Source of the DNA: Acinetobacter piscicola
GTDB taxonomy: Bacteria; Pseudomonadota; Gammaproteobacteria; Pseudomonadales; Moraxellaceae
Length of the DNA: 64,000 nt
Assembly: GCF_015218165.1 (NCBI RefSeq)
Contig: NZ_CP048659.1
Location: 744,001 to 808,000 of the forward strand
Direction of reading: 5' to 3'
Part shown: positions 1 to 9,519 of the stretch, one piece after another
How the letters are laid out: each line of letters begins with the position of its first letter
How positions within the stretch are numbered: the stretch's first letter is position 1
Program-made: the position numbers and the translations under genes
Notes under the pieces: model-generated
Told to the model about the DNA's origin: nothing
Databases searched by the model: none
The model's input: only the letters and a program-made list of their open reading frames with translations

Positions 1-21
1 AATGGAATTAGAGTTAGAACG

Positions 22-663
22 ATGCGAACACGTGCCAAAATTTGTGGAATCACCCGTACAGAAGATATTCATGCTGCAGTCAATGCAGGTGTGGATGCGA
101 TTGGTTTGGTCTTTTATGCACCAAGTCCACGTGCTGTCAGTATTCAACAAGCGAAAGTTCTAGCACAACATATTCCTGCTTATGTCAGTATTGTTGGCTT
201 ATTTGTCAATGCAAGCAGCGAGGAGATCGCACAGGTGTTGGCAGAAGTTCCATTGGATATTTTACAATTTCATGGCGATGAAACAGCTGCACAGTGCCAA
301 AAAATTGCACAAGACAATCAACGTCGTTGGTATAAAGCCATCCAAGTCAAAGCAGATTTAGATGTGATTGCAGAGATTGAGCAATATCAACAGGCAGGTG
401 CAAGTGCTATGCTTCTTGATGCATGGCATCCTGAACTGAAAGGTGGAACAGGACACAGTTTTGATTGGGAAAAATTCCCAAAACTTGATCTGCCTTTAAT
501 TTTGGCGGGTGGTTTAAAACCTGAAAATATTGAAGATGCGATCAAGACAACAGCTGCTTATGCAGTCGATGTCAGTGGCGGTGTAGAGTCCGCAAAAGGT
601 ATAAAAGACCAACAACTTATTCAACAGTTTATGCAAGGAGTCCAACGTGGATCAGCACAGTAA
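22..663 (+). CDS. trpF: Phosphoribosylanthranilate isomerase
   Basis: Catalyses the Amadori rearrangement of phosphoribosylanthranilate in cytoplasmic tryptophan synthesis. The 213-residue TIM barrel is the normal family length. It shows the N-terminal AKICGIT strand with the catalytic Cys (about residue 8) and the C-terminal phosphate-binding strands LILAGGL and VDVSGGVES carrying the catalytic Asp (about residue 182). Its 3' end overlaps the trpB start by 17 bases, so the two are co-transcribed and probably translationally coupled. The ATG at 22 gives the canonical N-terminus. Only 21 bases of upstream sequence are visible, so its promoter cannot be judged. Confidence 0.97.
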   Translation: MRTRAKICGITRTEDIHAAVNAGVDAIGLVFYAPSPRAVSIQQAKVLAQHIPAYVSIVGLFVNASSEEIAQVLAEVPLDILQFHGDETAAQCQKIAQDNQRRWYKAIQVKADLDVIAEIEQYQQAGASAMLLDAWHPELKGGTGHSFDWEKFPKLDLPLILAGGLKPENIEDAIKTTAAYAVDVSGGVESAKGIKDQQLIQQFMQGVQRGSAQ

Positions 664-1888
664 TCAACAAGATCAAGTGATTGACTATACCCAATTTCCT
701 GATGCAAAAGGGCATTTTGGGATCCATGGTGGACGTTTTGTATCAGAAACTTTGATGGCGGCGTTAGAAGATCTAGAAAATCTTTATAACCGCATGAAAA
801 CAGATGAAAAGTTCTTGGCAGAATTTGACCGTGATTTGGCATATTATGTGGGTCGTCCAAGCCCTTTATATCATGCTGAACGTTGGTCGAGAGAGTTGGG
901 TGGTGCACAAATTTATTTAAAACGTGAAGACCTTAATCACACAGGTTCTCATAAAGTGAATAACACCATTGGACAAGCTTTACTGGCTAAACTTTCAGGC
1001 AAAAGACGTATTATCGCTGAAACGGGTGCAGGTCAGCATGGTGTAGCAACCGCGACAATTGCAGCACGTTTAGGGATGGAATGTGTGGTTTACATGGGCG
1101 CAGAAGATGTTAAACGTCAAGCCATGAATGTGTACCGTATGCGTTTGTTAGGTGCAAAAGTTGTGCCTGTAGAAAGTGGTTCTAAAACATTAAAAGATGC
1201 ATTAAATGAAGCGATGCGTGATTGGGTGACCAATGTTGATTCTACTTATTATGTGATTGGTACTGTGGCAGGCCCGCATCCATATCCACAATTGGTGCGT
1301 GATTTCCAATCGATCATTGGTCGTGAAGCACGTAAGCAAATTCTAGAACAAGCAGGTCGTTTACCTGATGCTTTAGTGGCATGTGTTGGTGGTGGTTCAA
1401 ATGCGATGGGCTTATTTTATCCATTTTTAAACGATCAAGATGTAAAAATCTATGGTGTCGAAGCAGCAGGCTATGGCATTGAAACAGGGAAACATTCAGC
1501 ACCACTCAATGCAGGTCATGTGGGGGTATTACATGGTAACCGTACTTACCTGATGTCAGATGAACAAGGTCAAATCATTGAAACACATTCAATCTCTGCG
1601 GGTCTAGATTATCCAGGTGTAGGTCCTGAGCATAGTTTCTTAAAAGATATGCACCGTGTTGATTATGTTCCGATCAATGACACTGAAGCACTGCAAGGTT
1701 TCCGTGATTTAACTCAAATTGAAGGGATTATTCCTGCACTAGAAAGCTCACATGCGATGGCATACGTGACCAAACTTGCACCGACGATGGATAAAGATCA
1801 AATCATCATTGCAACTGTTTCTGGTCGTGGTGATAAAGACTTGATGACGGTTGCCCGCATTGATGGTGTAGAAATGGTCGATATGTAA
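647..1888 (+). CDS. trpB: Tryptophan synthase beta chain
   Basis: PLP-dependent subunit that condenses indole (channelled from TrpA) with serine to make tryptophan. It has 413 residues, slightly longer than the usual 395-405 because of a short N-terminal extension. The PLP lysine lies in HTGSHKVNN, followed by the [10 protein letters not shown] catalytic segment and the phosphate-binding GGGSNA loop. The start is GTG at 647, preceded by AAGGAG six bases upstream and lying inside the end of trpF. An intrinsic terminator follows, so trpA is not part of this transcript in the window. Confidence 0.98.
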   Translation: MDQHSNQQDQVIDYTQFPDAKGHFGIHGGRFVSETLMAALEDLENLYNRMKTDEKFLAEFDRDLAYYVGRPSPLYHAERWSRELGGAQIYLKREDLNHTGSHKVNNTIGQALLAKLSGKRRIIAETGAGQHGVATATIAARLGMECVVYMGAEDVKRQAMNVYRMRLLGAKVVPVESGSKTLKDALNEAMRDWVTNVDSTYYVIGTVAGPHPYPQLVRDFQSIIGREARKQILEQAGRLPDALVACVGGGSNAMGLFYPFLNDQDVKIYGVEAAGYGIETGKHSAPLNAGHVGVLHGNRTYLMSDEQGQIIETHSISAGLDYPGVGPEHSFLKDMHRVDYVPINDTEALQGFRDLTQIEGIIPALESSHAMAYVTKLAPTMDKDQIIIATVSGRGDKDLMTVARIDGVEMVDM

Positions 1889-1923
1889 ATATCTAGCAAG
1901 ATGCTTTTGCATAGCTTTTGAAC

Positions 1924-1956
1924 AAAAATCCTCCTAATTTAAGGGGGATTTTTTTG
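1924..1956 (+). terminator. Intrinsic terminator after trpB
   Basis: AAATCCTCC pairs with GGGGGATTT across a short AT-rich loop and is followed by a run of T. It closes the trpF-trpB unit. Confidence 0.85.
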
Positions 1957-2042
1957 TCTAAAAATTCACAGAAGATGCACAGACCTACGCTTGTTCAATT
2001 CGGGATAATAGCGACGATAGATCATTATGTTTAAAAATTAAA

Positions 2043-2777
2043 ATGTCAAATTTTGTTCAATTGATACGTGCAGAAGAATTTCCCGAAAAAATTACATGGC
2101 AATGGCGCGATAGTTTTGCTTTATTGATTATCCCACTCATTTTCTTAAATGGGGCATTTTTAGAGCGTCTTTGGGGGATGAGTGCCAATGTTGCGTTAGG
2201 TGATTCAATTTTTCGTGGCATTTTATTCGCCATCGTATGTTATTTATATAAAGACATGCTCTATGCGCATTGGCAGAAATATAAACGCGCGTTTTGGCGT
2301 TCGAGTGTGTTGGTTATTGTTGGGGCTGTTTTGTTGCAAGTGGTGGTCTCCATCACTCGACAATTTTTACCGATAATTACAGATACAAACACTGAACAGA
2401 CCGCGCTGATTGATCCTAAAACTATTCCATTTTTTAGTTTATTCATGATTAGCCTTGGACCTTTATTTACAGCTTTACTCGAAGATATTGTGTTTCGCTA
2501 TACTTTATTGCAAAAGCTTTTTATCACGCCGTGGCTGTGGCGTGTGCTTTTAGTGTTGTTCAACTCTATTTTATTCGGTTTGATTCATTATCATAACTTT
2601 GATGGCAATGTGATTGCGACCATCAGTTTTATGACAGCAGGTTTGTTTTTAAATCTTATTTATTTGTGGACGCGCAATATTTGGCATGTGTTATTGATTC
2701 ATTTTTTCAATAATGCCGTATTATCATTAGGTGCTTTAATTTTACTCAAATTTTTACATGTGGCTGGTGCTGTATAA
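2043..2777 (+). CDS. CPBP-family intramembrane metalloprotease
   Basis: A 244-residue multi-pass membrane protein with about six to seven hydrophobic segments. The C-terminal half carries the three motifs of the CPBP (Abi/CAAX protease-like) family: LLEDIVFRYTLL (the EExxxR site, here ED), FGLIHYHNF with a conserved His, and HVLLIHFFNNAV (HxxxN). Members cleave or bind membrane substrates; the substrate here is unknown. The second acidic residue of motif 1 is Asp instead of Glu. There is no clear ribosome-binding site before the ATG. The next gene starts 10 bases after the stop, so the two are probably co-transcribed. Confidence 0.8.
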   Translation: MSNFVQLIRAEEFPEKITWQWRDSFALLIIPLIFLNGAFLERLWGMSANVALGDSIFRGILFAIVCYLYKDMLYAHWQKYKRAFWRSSVLVIVGAVLLQVVVSITRQFLPIITDTNTEQTALIDPKTIPFFSLFMISLGPLFTALLEDIVFRYTLLQKLFITPWLWRVLLVLFNSILFGLIHYHNFDGNVIATISFMTAGLFLNLIYLWTRNIWHVLLIHFFNNAVLSLGALILLKFLHVAGAV

Positions 2778-2787
2778 AGGATTGGAA

Positions 2788-3297
2788 ATGCCAAGTTTGT
2801 TTATTGTGATGTTGGGTGGTCGTCATGCACGTGCCAATACTGAAGTGCATGATGTTGTGCTTGCTGTGGGAGACTCACTTGAAGACATTTATCCGCAATT
2901 GAAAAGCGCATGGTTTGGTGAGCAAAAAGGTTTACATATCGATGCTTGGATGAAAGTTTCAGGTCTTGAGTTTGAAAATAAAAAATATCAAATTCAGTGG
3001 AGTAATGCGCAGCCGAATGCATCTGAGCAAAAGTTGTGGCTGATCAATTTGGGTGGTTACGATGCCCATGAGTTTGGTGAGTTACACCGCTATGTATTGG
3101 TGGTGGCACAAAATGCGAAGGCTGCTAAAGAAAAGGGCAAGGCAAATTTTGCACAGCATTGGCAAAAACAACATACTGACCGTGTATTGGATGTTGATGA
3201 TTGCATCGCGATAGACCATGTATATGGGCGTTATGTGCAATTGCGTGAAGGTGAATTTAAACAAGAATATTGGGAAAATACATATTTAACACTTTGA
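2788..3297 (+). CDS. DUF1543 domain protein
   Basis: A soluble 169-residue protein of unknown function that matches the DUF1543 family by its N-terminus (LFIVMLGGRHARAN) and by the later WLINLGGYD segment. I chose the ATG at 2788 because AAAGGA lies just upstream. The longer frame from 2758 would overlap the CPBP gene. It carries no catalytic signature I can name. It probably shares a transcript with the upstream CPBP gene. Confidence 0.75.
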   Translation: MPSLFIVMLGGRHARANTEVHDVVLAVGDSLEDIYPQLKSAWFGEQKGLHIDAWMKVSGLEFENKKYQIQWSNAQPNASEQKLWLINLGGYDAHEFGELHRYVLVVAQNAKAAKEKGKANFAQHWQKQHTDRVLDVDDCIAIDHVYGRYVQLREGEFKQEYWENTYLTL

Positions 3298-3512
3298 ATT
3301 ACAATACAACAGTCCGTATGGTAGTGGAATGATTCTTATCACAAATATAGATAAGCAATGAAGAAAAATATCAATAGTGTAAATACATTAGTGAAATGTT
3401 TTCAAAGCATTGCTGTTTATGTCTTTGCAGCATGCTTATCAATAAAACCGCTATGAAATATGTAAAAAAAGCATTTCGCTGATAGATTAAATCTCGTTAT
3501 ATTGTGCATCGT

Positions 3513-3518
3513 TATAAT
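3513..3518 (+). promoter_or_regulatory. Probable -10 element for sulfite reductase gene
   Basis: A perfect TATAAT about 20 bases before the start codon. No recognisable -35 hexamer is found at 16-18 bases spacing. This would fit an activator-dependent promoter such as CysB control, but no CysB site was identified. The implied 5' leader is very short and lacks a Shine-Dalgarno sequence. Confidence 0.5.
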
Positions 3519-3538
3519 GAAACTACTAGCTGTACGCC

Positions 3539-5182
3539 ATGTATTTATATACTGATTTCGATCAGCAACTGATCAATGAACGTGTTGCACAATTCCGTGA
3601 TCAAACGGAACGTTATTTAGCGGGTAAACTCACTGAAGATGAGTATCGTCCATTACGTCTACAAAATGGTTTATACGTACAGCGTTATGCGCCGATGTTA
3701 CGTATTGCCGTGCCATATGGTCTGATGAACTCAAAGCAATTACGCAAAGTTGCTGAATTGGCTCAGGAATTTGACCGTGGTTATGCGCATGTTTCAACCC
3801 GTCAAAACATTCAGTTCAACTGGCCTGCATTGGAAAATGTACCTGATATGCTTGCTGAACTTGCGACAGTTCAAATGCATGCGATTCAGACTTCAGGGAA
3901 CTGTATTCGTAATACCACCACTGACCAATATGCAGGTGTGGTTGCAGGTGAAGTTGCAGATCCACGTCCAACGTGTGAGTTGATCCGTCAATGGTCAACA
4001 TTCCACCCAGAATTTGCTTTCTTGCCACGTAAGTTCAAAATTGCGGTATCGGCTTTGGCTGAGATTGATCGTGCAGCAGTATCTTTCCATGATATTGGTG
4101 TGTATTTAACGCGTAATGAAGCTGGCGAATTAGGCTACAAAATTAAAGTAGGTGGTGGTTTAGGACGTACGCCAATCATCGGTTCCATGATCCGTGAATG
4201 GTTGCCACGTGAAGATTTAATCGCTTATCTTGAAGCGGTACTTCGTGTATATAACTTACATGGTCGCCGTGACAATAAATATAAAGCGCGTATTAAGATT
4301 TTGGTTAAAGCATTAACGCCTGCGGTATTTGCTGAAAAAGTCGAAGCAGAATTTGCTGAAACCATTAAAACTTTGAAAATTGATGCTGAAACTTTGAAGA
4401 AAATGGATGAAGAATTCACACCATTTAACTATCAAAACTATGCAGATGAAGATTTCACAGCACAGTTTGCAGAGCATCCAAAATTCAAACAATGGTTCAA
4501 TATCAACACCAATGCCCATAAAGTGACAGGTTATCGTATCGTGACGATTTCACTGAAACGTGCAGGGATTGCGCCAGGTGATATGACCACGGAAGAGATG
4601 AATTTGATTGCTGATCTTGCAGACAAATATACCTTCGGTGAATTACGCACCACACACGAACAAAATATTTCATTGGTGGATGTGCCACAGAAAGATTTGT
4701 TTGAATTGTGGCAAGTGCTTGAACAGAATAATCTTGCTCGTGCACATATTGGTTTTATTACTGATATTATCTGCTGTCCGGGCGGTGATTTCTGTTCACT
4801 GGCAAATGCAAAATCGATTCCAATTTCAGAAGCCATTTCACGCCGTTTTGATGACTTAGATACGGTATACAATTTGGGTCATATTGACTTAAATATTTCA
4901 GGTTGTATGAATGCCTGTGGTCATCACCATGTGGGTAACATTGGTATTTTAGGTGTTGATAAAAAAGGCGCAGAATTCTACCAAATTACTTTAGGTGGTA
5001 ATGCAGATCATGATGCGTCTATTGGTGACATCTTAGGGCCATCATTTGCAGCGGAAAAAGTGCCTGATGTGGTTGAAGAAATTTTAAATACTTATCTTGA
5101 CCTACGTAACGAAGGTGAAGCGTTTATCGAAACCTATCGTCGTGTTGGCATTCAACCATTTAAGGAGCGTGCATATGCTTAA
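3539..5182 (+). CDS. cysI: Nitrite/sulfite reductase, siroheme [4Fe-4S] type
   Basis: A 547-residue assimilatory reductase that reduces sulfite to sulfide (or nitrite to ammonia) with six electrons. The duplicated ferredoxin-like plus siroheme layout is visible. The N-terminal repeat contains RQNIQFNW and the later one has the cluster ligands CCPGGDFC (about 411-418) and GCMNACGHHH (about 455-464). The downstream DUF934 gene overlaps it by 8 bases, the standard pairing for the CysI-type sulfite reductase of this lineage, so sulfite is the likelier substrate. Residues alone do not separate sulfite from nitrite. Confidence 0.88.
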   Translation: MYLYTDFDQQLINERVAQFRDQTERYLAGKLTEDEYRPLRLQNGLYVQRYAPMLRIAVPYGLMNSKQLRKVAELAQEFDRGYAHVSTRQNIQFNWPALENVPDMLAELATVQMHAIQTSGNCIRNTTTDQYAGVVAGEVADPRPTCELIRQWSTFHPEFAFLPRKFKIAVSALAEIDRAAVSFHDIGVYLTRNEAGELGYKIKVGGGLGRTPIIGSMIREWLPREDLIAYLEAVLRVYNLHGRRDNKYKARIKILVKALTPAVFAEKVEAEFAETIKTLKIDAETLKKMDEEFTPFNYQNYADEDFTAQFAEHPKFKQWFNINTNAHKVTGYRIVTISLKRAGIAPGDMTTEEMNLIADLADKYTFGELRTTHEQNISLVDVPQKDLFELWQVLEQNNLARAHIGFITDIICCPGGDFCSLANAKSIPISEAISRRFDDLDTVYNLGHIDLNISGCMNACGHHHVGNIGILGVDKKGAEFYQITLGGNADHDASIGDILGPSFAAEKVPDVVEEILNTYLDLRNEGEAFIETYRRVGIQPFKERAYA

Positions 5183-5660
5183 TACAGCACTTCAAGTCCT
5201 CTCTAAAGATGGCACGATTGCAGACAACACTTACCAAATCATTGGTGAAGATGGGGTGTTACCACAAGGTGACGTACTTTTAACTGTAGAACAGTTAGAT
5301 CAGATTGCAAATGTAACGGGTAAAAAAGCCTTGTTCATTACGGTGGACACTTCGCCTGAAGTGAATCAATTTCCACTTGACCAGCTCGACGCAATTTTTA
5401 TTGATTTTGCAGGTTTTAATGATGGTCGTGGTTATTCATTTGCTGCGTTATTACGCCGTCAAGGTTACCAAGGCGAACTTCGTGCAACAGGTGATGTATT
5501 TAAAGATGTTTTAAACTACATGAAGCGTTCAGGTTTTGATACTTTCGTGATTAAAGAAGGTAAAGATATTACTGAAGCGGCTGCGGGTTTAAATGACTTT
5601 AAAAACCCGTACCAAGCGTCAACGGCTGTACCAAAAGCACATTATCAAACGGGTGCTTGA
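5175..5660 (+). CDS. DUF934 protein, sulfite reductase partner
   Basis: A 161-residue DUF934-family protein that is nearly always encoded directly after CysI-type sulfite reductase in proteobacteria. It is thought to assist that enzyme, but its biochemical role is not established. It includes the family-typical segment FIDFAGFNDGRGYSFAALLR. I chose ATG 5175, which overlaps the cysI stop and sits after AAGGAG; the longer frame from 5097 is just cysI antisense-frame sequence. A terminator follows within 25 bases. Confidence 0.85.
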   Translation: MLNTALQVLSKDGTIADNTYQIIGEDGVLPQGDVLLTVEQLDQIANVTGKKALFITVDTSPEVNQFPLDQLDAIFIDFAGFNDGRGYSFAALLRRQGYQGELRATGDVFKDVLNYMKRSGFDTFVIKEGKDITEAAAGLNDFKNPYQASTAVPKAHYQTGA

Positions 5661-5680
5661 TTCAATTTGAAGTTTCAAAG

Positions 5681-5704
5681 GCCTGCTTTAAGCAGGCTTT
5701 TTTA
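5681..5704 (+). terminator. Intrinsic terminator after DUF934 gene
   Basis: GCCTGC and GCAGGC form a perfect stem with a TTTAA loop, followed by seven T residues. Confidence 0.9.
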
Positions 5705-5904
5705 TGATTGAACAAATGGAAAATTAAAAATTATATCTACATGTTTTCTATTAATTTTAATTTAATATGTTAAGGTGTCTGTGTCTGAATATCAGCGATC
5801 CTGATCTGTAATCTTCTTTATACAGCCTATAAACAGTCAAAAAATGGCAACATTTTTTTGTGCTGGGCTATTTTAACTTTCTCATCAGAAGTGACATCGT
5901 TCTT

Positions 5905-6891
5905 ATGCAAAATTTAATTCGTATTGGTATCGTCGGTTACGGTAACCTAGGGCGTGGTGTTGAAACTGCGATTCAAAAAAATCCAGATTTACAATTGGTC
6001 GGTATTTTTAGCCGTCGTGAACCTGCAACAGTTTCTCCATGCTTTGCTGAAACACAAGTATATGCAATGGATTCTTTAAATGATTTTAAAGATAAAATTG
6101 ATGTCTTGATTTTATGTGGTGGCTCTAAAGATGATTTGCCACAGCAAGGCCCAATTCTGGCAGCTCAGTTCAATACCGTGGACAGTTTTGATACGCATGC
6201 CCGTATTCCAGAATATTTTGCTGCGGTGGATGCTCCTGCAAGAGCTAATAAGAAAACAGCCATGATTTCAATTGGCTGGGATCCAGGCATGTTCTCGATC
6301 AACCGTTTATTTGGTGAAGCATTATTGCCTGATGGTGAAACCTATACTTTTTGGGGTAAAGGTTTGAGTCAAGGACACTCGGATGCAATTCGCCGTGTAG
6401 ATGGTGTGAAAGCGGGTGTTCAGTACACCATTCCATCAACCGATGCGATTGAAAAAGTTCGTAGTGGTGCACGTCCAACCTTAAGTACCAAAGAAAAACA
6501 TCATCGTGAATGTTATGTTGTACTTGCAGAAGGCGCAGATGCAGATGTCGTTGAGCAAGCGATTGTGACCATGCCGGACTATTTTGCAGATTATAATACG
6601 ACTGTAAATTTCATTGATGAAGCAACTTTGGCAAAAGATCATCAAAAAATGCCGCATGGCGGTTTTGTCATTCGTAGTGGTCATACCAGCACTGAACAAA
6701 ATCAAGTGGTTGAATTTTCACTGAAATTGGACAGTAATCCTGAGTTTACCGCGAGTGTATTGGTTGCATATGCACGTGCATGTTATCGCTTAAACCAAAT
6801 GCAGCAGTATGGTGCCAAGACTGCATTTGATGTTGCCCCAGGTTTGTTGTCAATGAAGTCACCTGAACAATTGCGTAAAGAGTTACTTTGA
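5905..6891 (+). CDS. ddh: meso-Diaminopimelate D-dehydrogenase
   Basis: A 328-residue NADPH-dependent enzyme that reversibly aminates tetrahydrodipicolinate to meso-DAP, bypassing the acylated lysine/DAP branch. It has an N-terminal Rossmann motif (GIVGYGNLGRGVE). The central signature includes STGWDPGMFSINR-like SIGWDPGMFSINR, FWGKGLSQGHSDAIRR and GVQYTIPS. The C-terminal part has MPHGGFVI. These match the Corynebacterium-type Ddh family closely. ATG 5905 gives the expected N-terminus; the frame extends to 5860 but that part is not family-like. It stands alone, with a terminator on each side. Confidence 0.88.
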   Translation: MQNLIRIGIVGYGNLGRGVETAIQKNPDLQLVGIFSRREPATVSPCFAETQVYAMDSLNDFKDKIDVLILCGGSKDDLPQQGPILAAQFNTVDSFDTHARIPEYFAAVDAPARANKKTAMISIGWDPGMFSINRLFGEALLPDGETYTFWGKGLSQGHSDAIRRVDGVKAGVQYTIPSTDAIEKVRSGARPTLSTKEKHHRECYVVLAEGADADVVEQAIVTMPDYFADYNTTVNFIDEATLAKDHQKMPHGGFVIRSGHTSTEQNQVVEFSLKLDSNPEFTASVLVAYARACYRLNQMQQYGAKTAFDVAPGLLSMKSPEQLRKELL

Positions 6892-6910
6892 TTAAACTCA
6901 GTATTTGATA

Positions 6911-6939
6911 AAAAGGTGAATGTTATATTCACCTTTTTT
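6911..6939 (+). terminator. Intrinsic terminator after ddh
   Basis: AAAAGGTGAA pairs with TTCACCTTTT and is followed by T residues. Confidence 0.88.
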
Positions 6940-7028
6940 CTTGGAAGTACATTGGAACATCTTTGCATACTAGTGGTTTTAAGTCGTTTGGGCTAAAATC
7001 CGCCCATGATGATAAAATGAAAATAACC

Positions 7029-7382
7029 ATGTCTTTATTGCTTGCAAAAATAAATCCTGGGGTCATTTGGCTATTGATCGCAATCGCTACCGATGTATTG
7101 TCAACTTTTTATTCGGCAAAGGGTGATGGTTTGGTAAATAAAGTTGATCAAGGGATTGCATTGGTTTTGTATATGATTTCGTTTGCATGTGCAGCTTATG
7201 CATTGAAATTTATGCAGGCAGGCATTCTATATGTGTTGTGGTCAGGCATTGGCGTAATTGCAACAGCACTTTTGGCAAAAGCATTTCTTGGGCAAAATAT
7301 CGATTTTGCAGGTTGGTTAGGCATCGCTTTTATTACGATTGGTTTAACGATTATTGCTCAGTTTTCCAATATTGATGTGTGA
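7029..7382 (+). CDS. Small multidrug resistance (SMR) family transporter
   Basis: A 117-residue inner-membrane protein with four predicted membrane helices, the EmrE/SugE fold. The conserved YVLWSGIGVIATALL in helix 3 matches EmrE IAYAIWSGVGI, including the key Trp. At the position of the catalytic membrane Glu of helix 1 (EmrE E14, AEVIGT) this protein has Asp (TDVLST), an unusual change at the proton/substrate-binding residue. Start is uncertain: ATG 7029 or 7017, neither with a good ribosome-binding site. The frame also extends to 6963. Confidence 0.78.
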   Translation: MSLLLAKINPGVIWLLIAIATDVLSTFYSAKGDGLVNKVDQGIALVLYMISFACAAYALKFMQAGILYVLWSGIGVIATALLAKAFLGQNIDFAGWLGIAFITIGLTIIAQFSNIDV

Positions 7383-7595
7383 GTTTGTATGAATGATGAC
7401 ATTCAGTACGTAAACAACAAATGTAAAAATGAAAACGTTTTTACATAAATGATGAATATAGAGAATACTTCGTTCGCGCCCCAGTTTTAGCTGAAATCGC
7501 ATCTTAAATACCACAAATTTAAGTAAGCATAAGATCATGCGCTATTCTATTTTAGTCATTGTTAGAGTGATTATTTTGAAATGAATCGACAGTAT

Positions 7596-7626
7596 AAAAA
7601 ATCCCTCAATGTTGAGGGATTTTTTA
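7596..7626. terminator. Bidirectional terminator between SMR gene and thiolase
   Basis: ATCCCTCAA and TTGAGGGAT form a perfect stem with an A run before and a T run after. It can therefore serve the convergent genes on both strands. Confidence 0.88.
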
Positions 7627-7654
7627 TTAAAATCAGACCTTATTTATTGAGCAA

Positions 7655-8830
7655 TTATAAAAGCTCAATTGCAACAGCAGTTGCCTCACCACCACCGATA
7701 CATAGTGCAGCAATACCTTTTTTACCGCCCGTGCGTTTTAACGCATGAATCAATGTCAAGATAATACGTGAACCAGTAGAGCCGACAGGATGTCCTAGTG
7801 CACAAGCACCACCATTGATATTAACTTTCTCAGCATCCAATTTGAAATCATCGATTGGGCACATAGTCACCATAGCAAATGCTTCATTGATTTCCCATAA
7901 ATCAACATCTTGAGCAGTCCAGCCAGCTTTGTCTAAAACTTTTTGAATCGCACCTACAGGCGCAATGGTAAATTCAGATGGATGCTGTGAGTTTGAAGCA
8001 TAAGCAACAATTTTAGCAAGAGGCTGTAAACCTTTTTGTGCCGCAAGTTCAGCAGAAGCTAAAACTAAAGCTGAAGCTCCATCTGAAATTGAGCTGGCAT
8101 TGGCAGCAGTGATTGTACCGTCTTTAGCAAAAGCAGGACGCAATGTCGGAATTTTTTCAATATTGGCATTGAAGGGTTGTTCATCTTGATCAACAACCAC
8201 ATCGCCTTTACGACCTGAAACAGTGACAGGAACGATTTCGTCAGCGAAATAACCTTCAGTAATGGCTTTTTGCGCGCGCTGTAAAGAGCGGATTGCAAAC
8301 TCATCCATTTGTTCACGGGTATAGCCACGGGTATTTGCCATATCCTGTGCAAAAGATCCCATGAGCCGACCTGTTTCAGCATCTTCTAAACCATCAAAGA
8401 ACATATGATCTTTAACTTCGCCATGCCCCATACGGTAACCACCACGTGCTTTCGGTAGTAAATACGGTGCGTTGGTCATCGACTCCATACCACCTGCAAC
8501 GATGATATTGGCAGAACCTGCTTTGATCGCATCAGCAGCTTGCATGACGGCTTTCATTCCTGAACCACATAGTTTATTGATGGTTACAGCACCTGTTGAG
8601 TCAGGAAGACCTGCTTTACGCATGGCTTGGCGAGCAGGGCCTTGTTTTAAACCTGCTGGAAGCACACAGCCCATAATGACTTCTTCTACATCGTTTGTGT
8701 CTAAACCCGCACGAGACACAGCTTCTTTAATTACAGTCGCACCTAGTTCAGGTGCAGTGACACTCGCCAGACTCCCTTGAAATCCGCCCATTGCAGTACG
8801 TGCACCATTGACAATTACGATGTCAGTCAT
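7655..8830 (-). CDS. Acetyl-CoA C-acyltransferase (thiolase)
   Basis: A 391-residue degradative/biosynthetic thiolase that interconverts acetoacetyl-CoA (or longer 3-ketoacyl-CoA) and acetyl-CoA. It has the nucleophilic Cys in NKLCGSGMKAV (about residue 88), the NEAFA motif, the His in GHPVGSTGSR, and the second Cys in ALCIGGGEA. The length and motifs best match AtoB/PhaA-type acetyl-CoA acetyltransferases. ATG 8830 follows TTGGAG at good spacing; the longer frame would need a TTG at 8845. It stands alone; the neighbouring gene on the same strand is the IS-broken fimT. Confidence 0.93.
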   Translation of the reverse strand: MTDIVIVNGARTAMGGFQGSLASVTAPELGATVIKEAVSRAGLDTNDVEEVIMGCVLPAGLKQGPARQAMRKAGLPDSTGAVTINKLCGSGMKAVMQAADAIKAGSANIIVAGGMESMTNAPYLLPKARGGYRMGHGEVKDHMFFDGLEDAETGRLMGSFAQDMANTRGYTREQMDEFAIRSLQRAQKAITEGYFADEIVPVTVSGRKGDVVVDQDEQPFNANIEKIPTLRPAFAKDGTITAANASSISDGASALVLASAELAAQKGLQPLAKIVAYASNSQHPSEFTIAPVGAIQKVLDKAGWTAQDVDLWEINEAFAMVTMCPIDDFKLDAEKVNINGGACALGHPVGSTGSRIILTLIHALKRTGGKKGIAALCIGGGEATAVAIELL

Positions 8831-9077
8831 TGTTGTATTCTCCAATTCACTTGTTGTTGATTGTTTCCAGAGCCTAAGCAGTATATAAAAAAAAGATATA
8901 GAATAAAGAAGAATGTCTATAGAACTCTAGACGCTAGAGACTAGTTTTTAACATGTTATTGTTGAGGCTACATTTAAATTTGCCATTTGTCCCATCTTGA
9001 AGCGTAAATGTTTGGATGGATCGTAATTACTACAATAGACCTCTTGCGAAAGTAAAAACTGCCTCAATATAGATTTC

Positions 9078-9476
9078 ATGAAATATCAGAAATTAAACCG
9101 TTTTTCAGATTCTGAATTCCAGCGCTTGGTTGGCGTACCTCGACCAGTTTTTAGTGAAATGGTCGAAGTTTTAAAAGAAGCAGAATCACTTAAAAAGAAA
9201 TCTGGGCGTCCTCATACTTTAGCTATAGAGGATCAATTGTTATTAACACTCAATTACTTACGGAATTACAGCACTCAATTGGAATTGGCTGTAAATTACC
9301 ATATCGCTGAAAGTAATGTGAATCGAACTATTAAAAAGGTTGAAGATGCATTAATGAAATCAAGACGTTTTACCTTGCCCAAACGAAGCATTACCACAGC
9401 AAACGAACAATTTAACTGGGTCATTATTGATGCTACAGAATGTTCAATAGAACGCCCGAAAAAAAAATCAGAGTAA
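9078..9476 (+). CDS. IS5-family transposase, ORF A (copy 1)
   Basis: A 132-residue N-terminal transposase half. It has the helix-turn-helix-like DUF4096-type region (LNYLRNYSTQLELAVNYHIAESNVNRT) and the first catalytic Asp in VIIDATECSIERP. It ends just after a run of nine A (CCG AAA AAA AAA), where a frameshift of +1 would join it to ORF B and complete the DDE enzyme. Confidence 0.9.
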   Translation: MKYQKLNRFSDSEFQRLVGVPRPVFSEMVEVLKEAESLKKKSGRPHTLAIEDQLLLTLNYLRNYSTQLELAVNYHIAESNVNRTIKKVEDALMKSRRFTLPKRSITTANEQFNWVIIDATECSIERPKKKSE

Positions 9477-9519
9477 GTTCTACAGTGGTAAAAAGAAGAA
9501 ACATACGTTAAAAGCTCAA

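Noticed and set aside
7422..7445. TGTAAAAA/TTTTTACA inverted repeat after the SMR gene
   Set aside because: AT-only stem in an AT-rich spacer; the true terminator is at 7596-7626. Not enough to call a site.
9001..9036. Possible tRNA-like or IS remnant left of IS copy 1
   Set aside because: Explained fully as the 3' end of the interrupted fimT-like gene.
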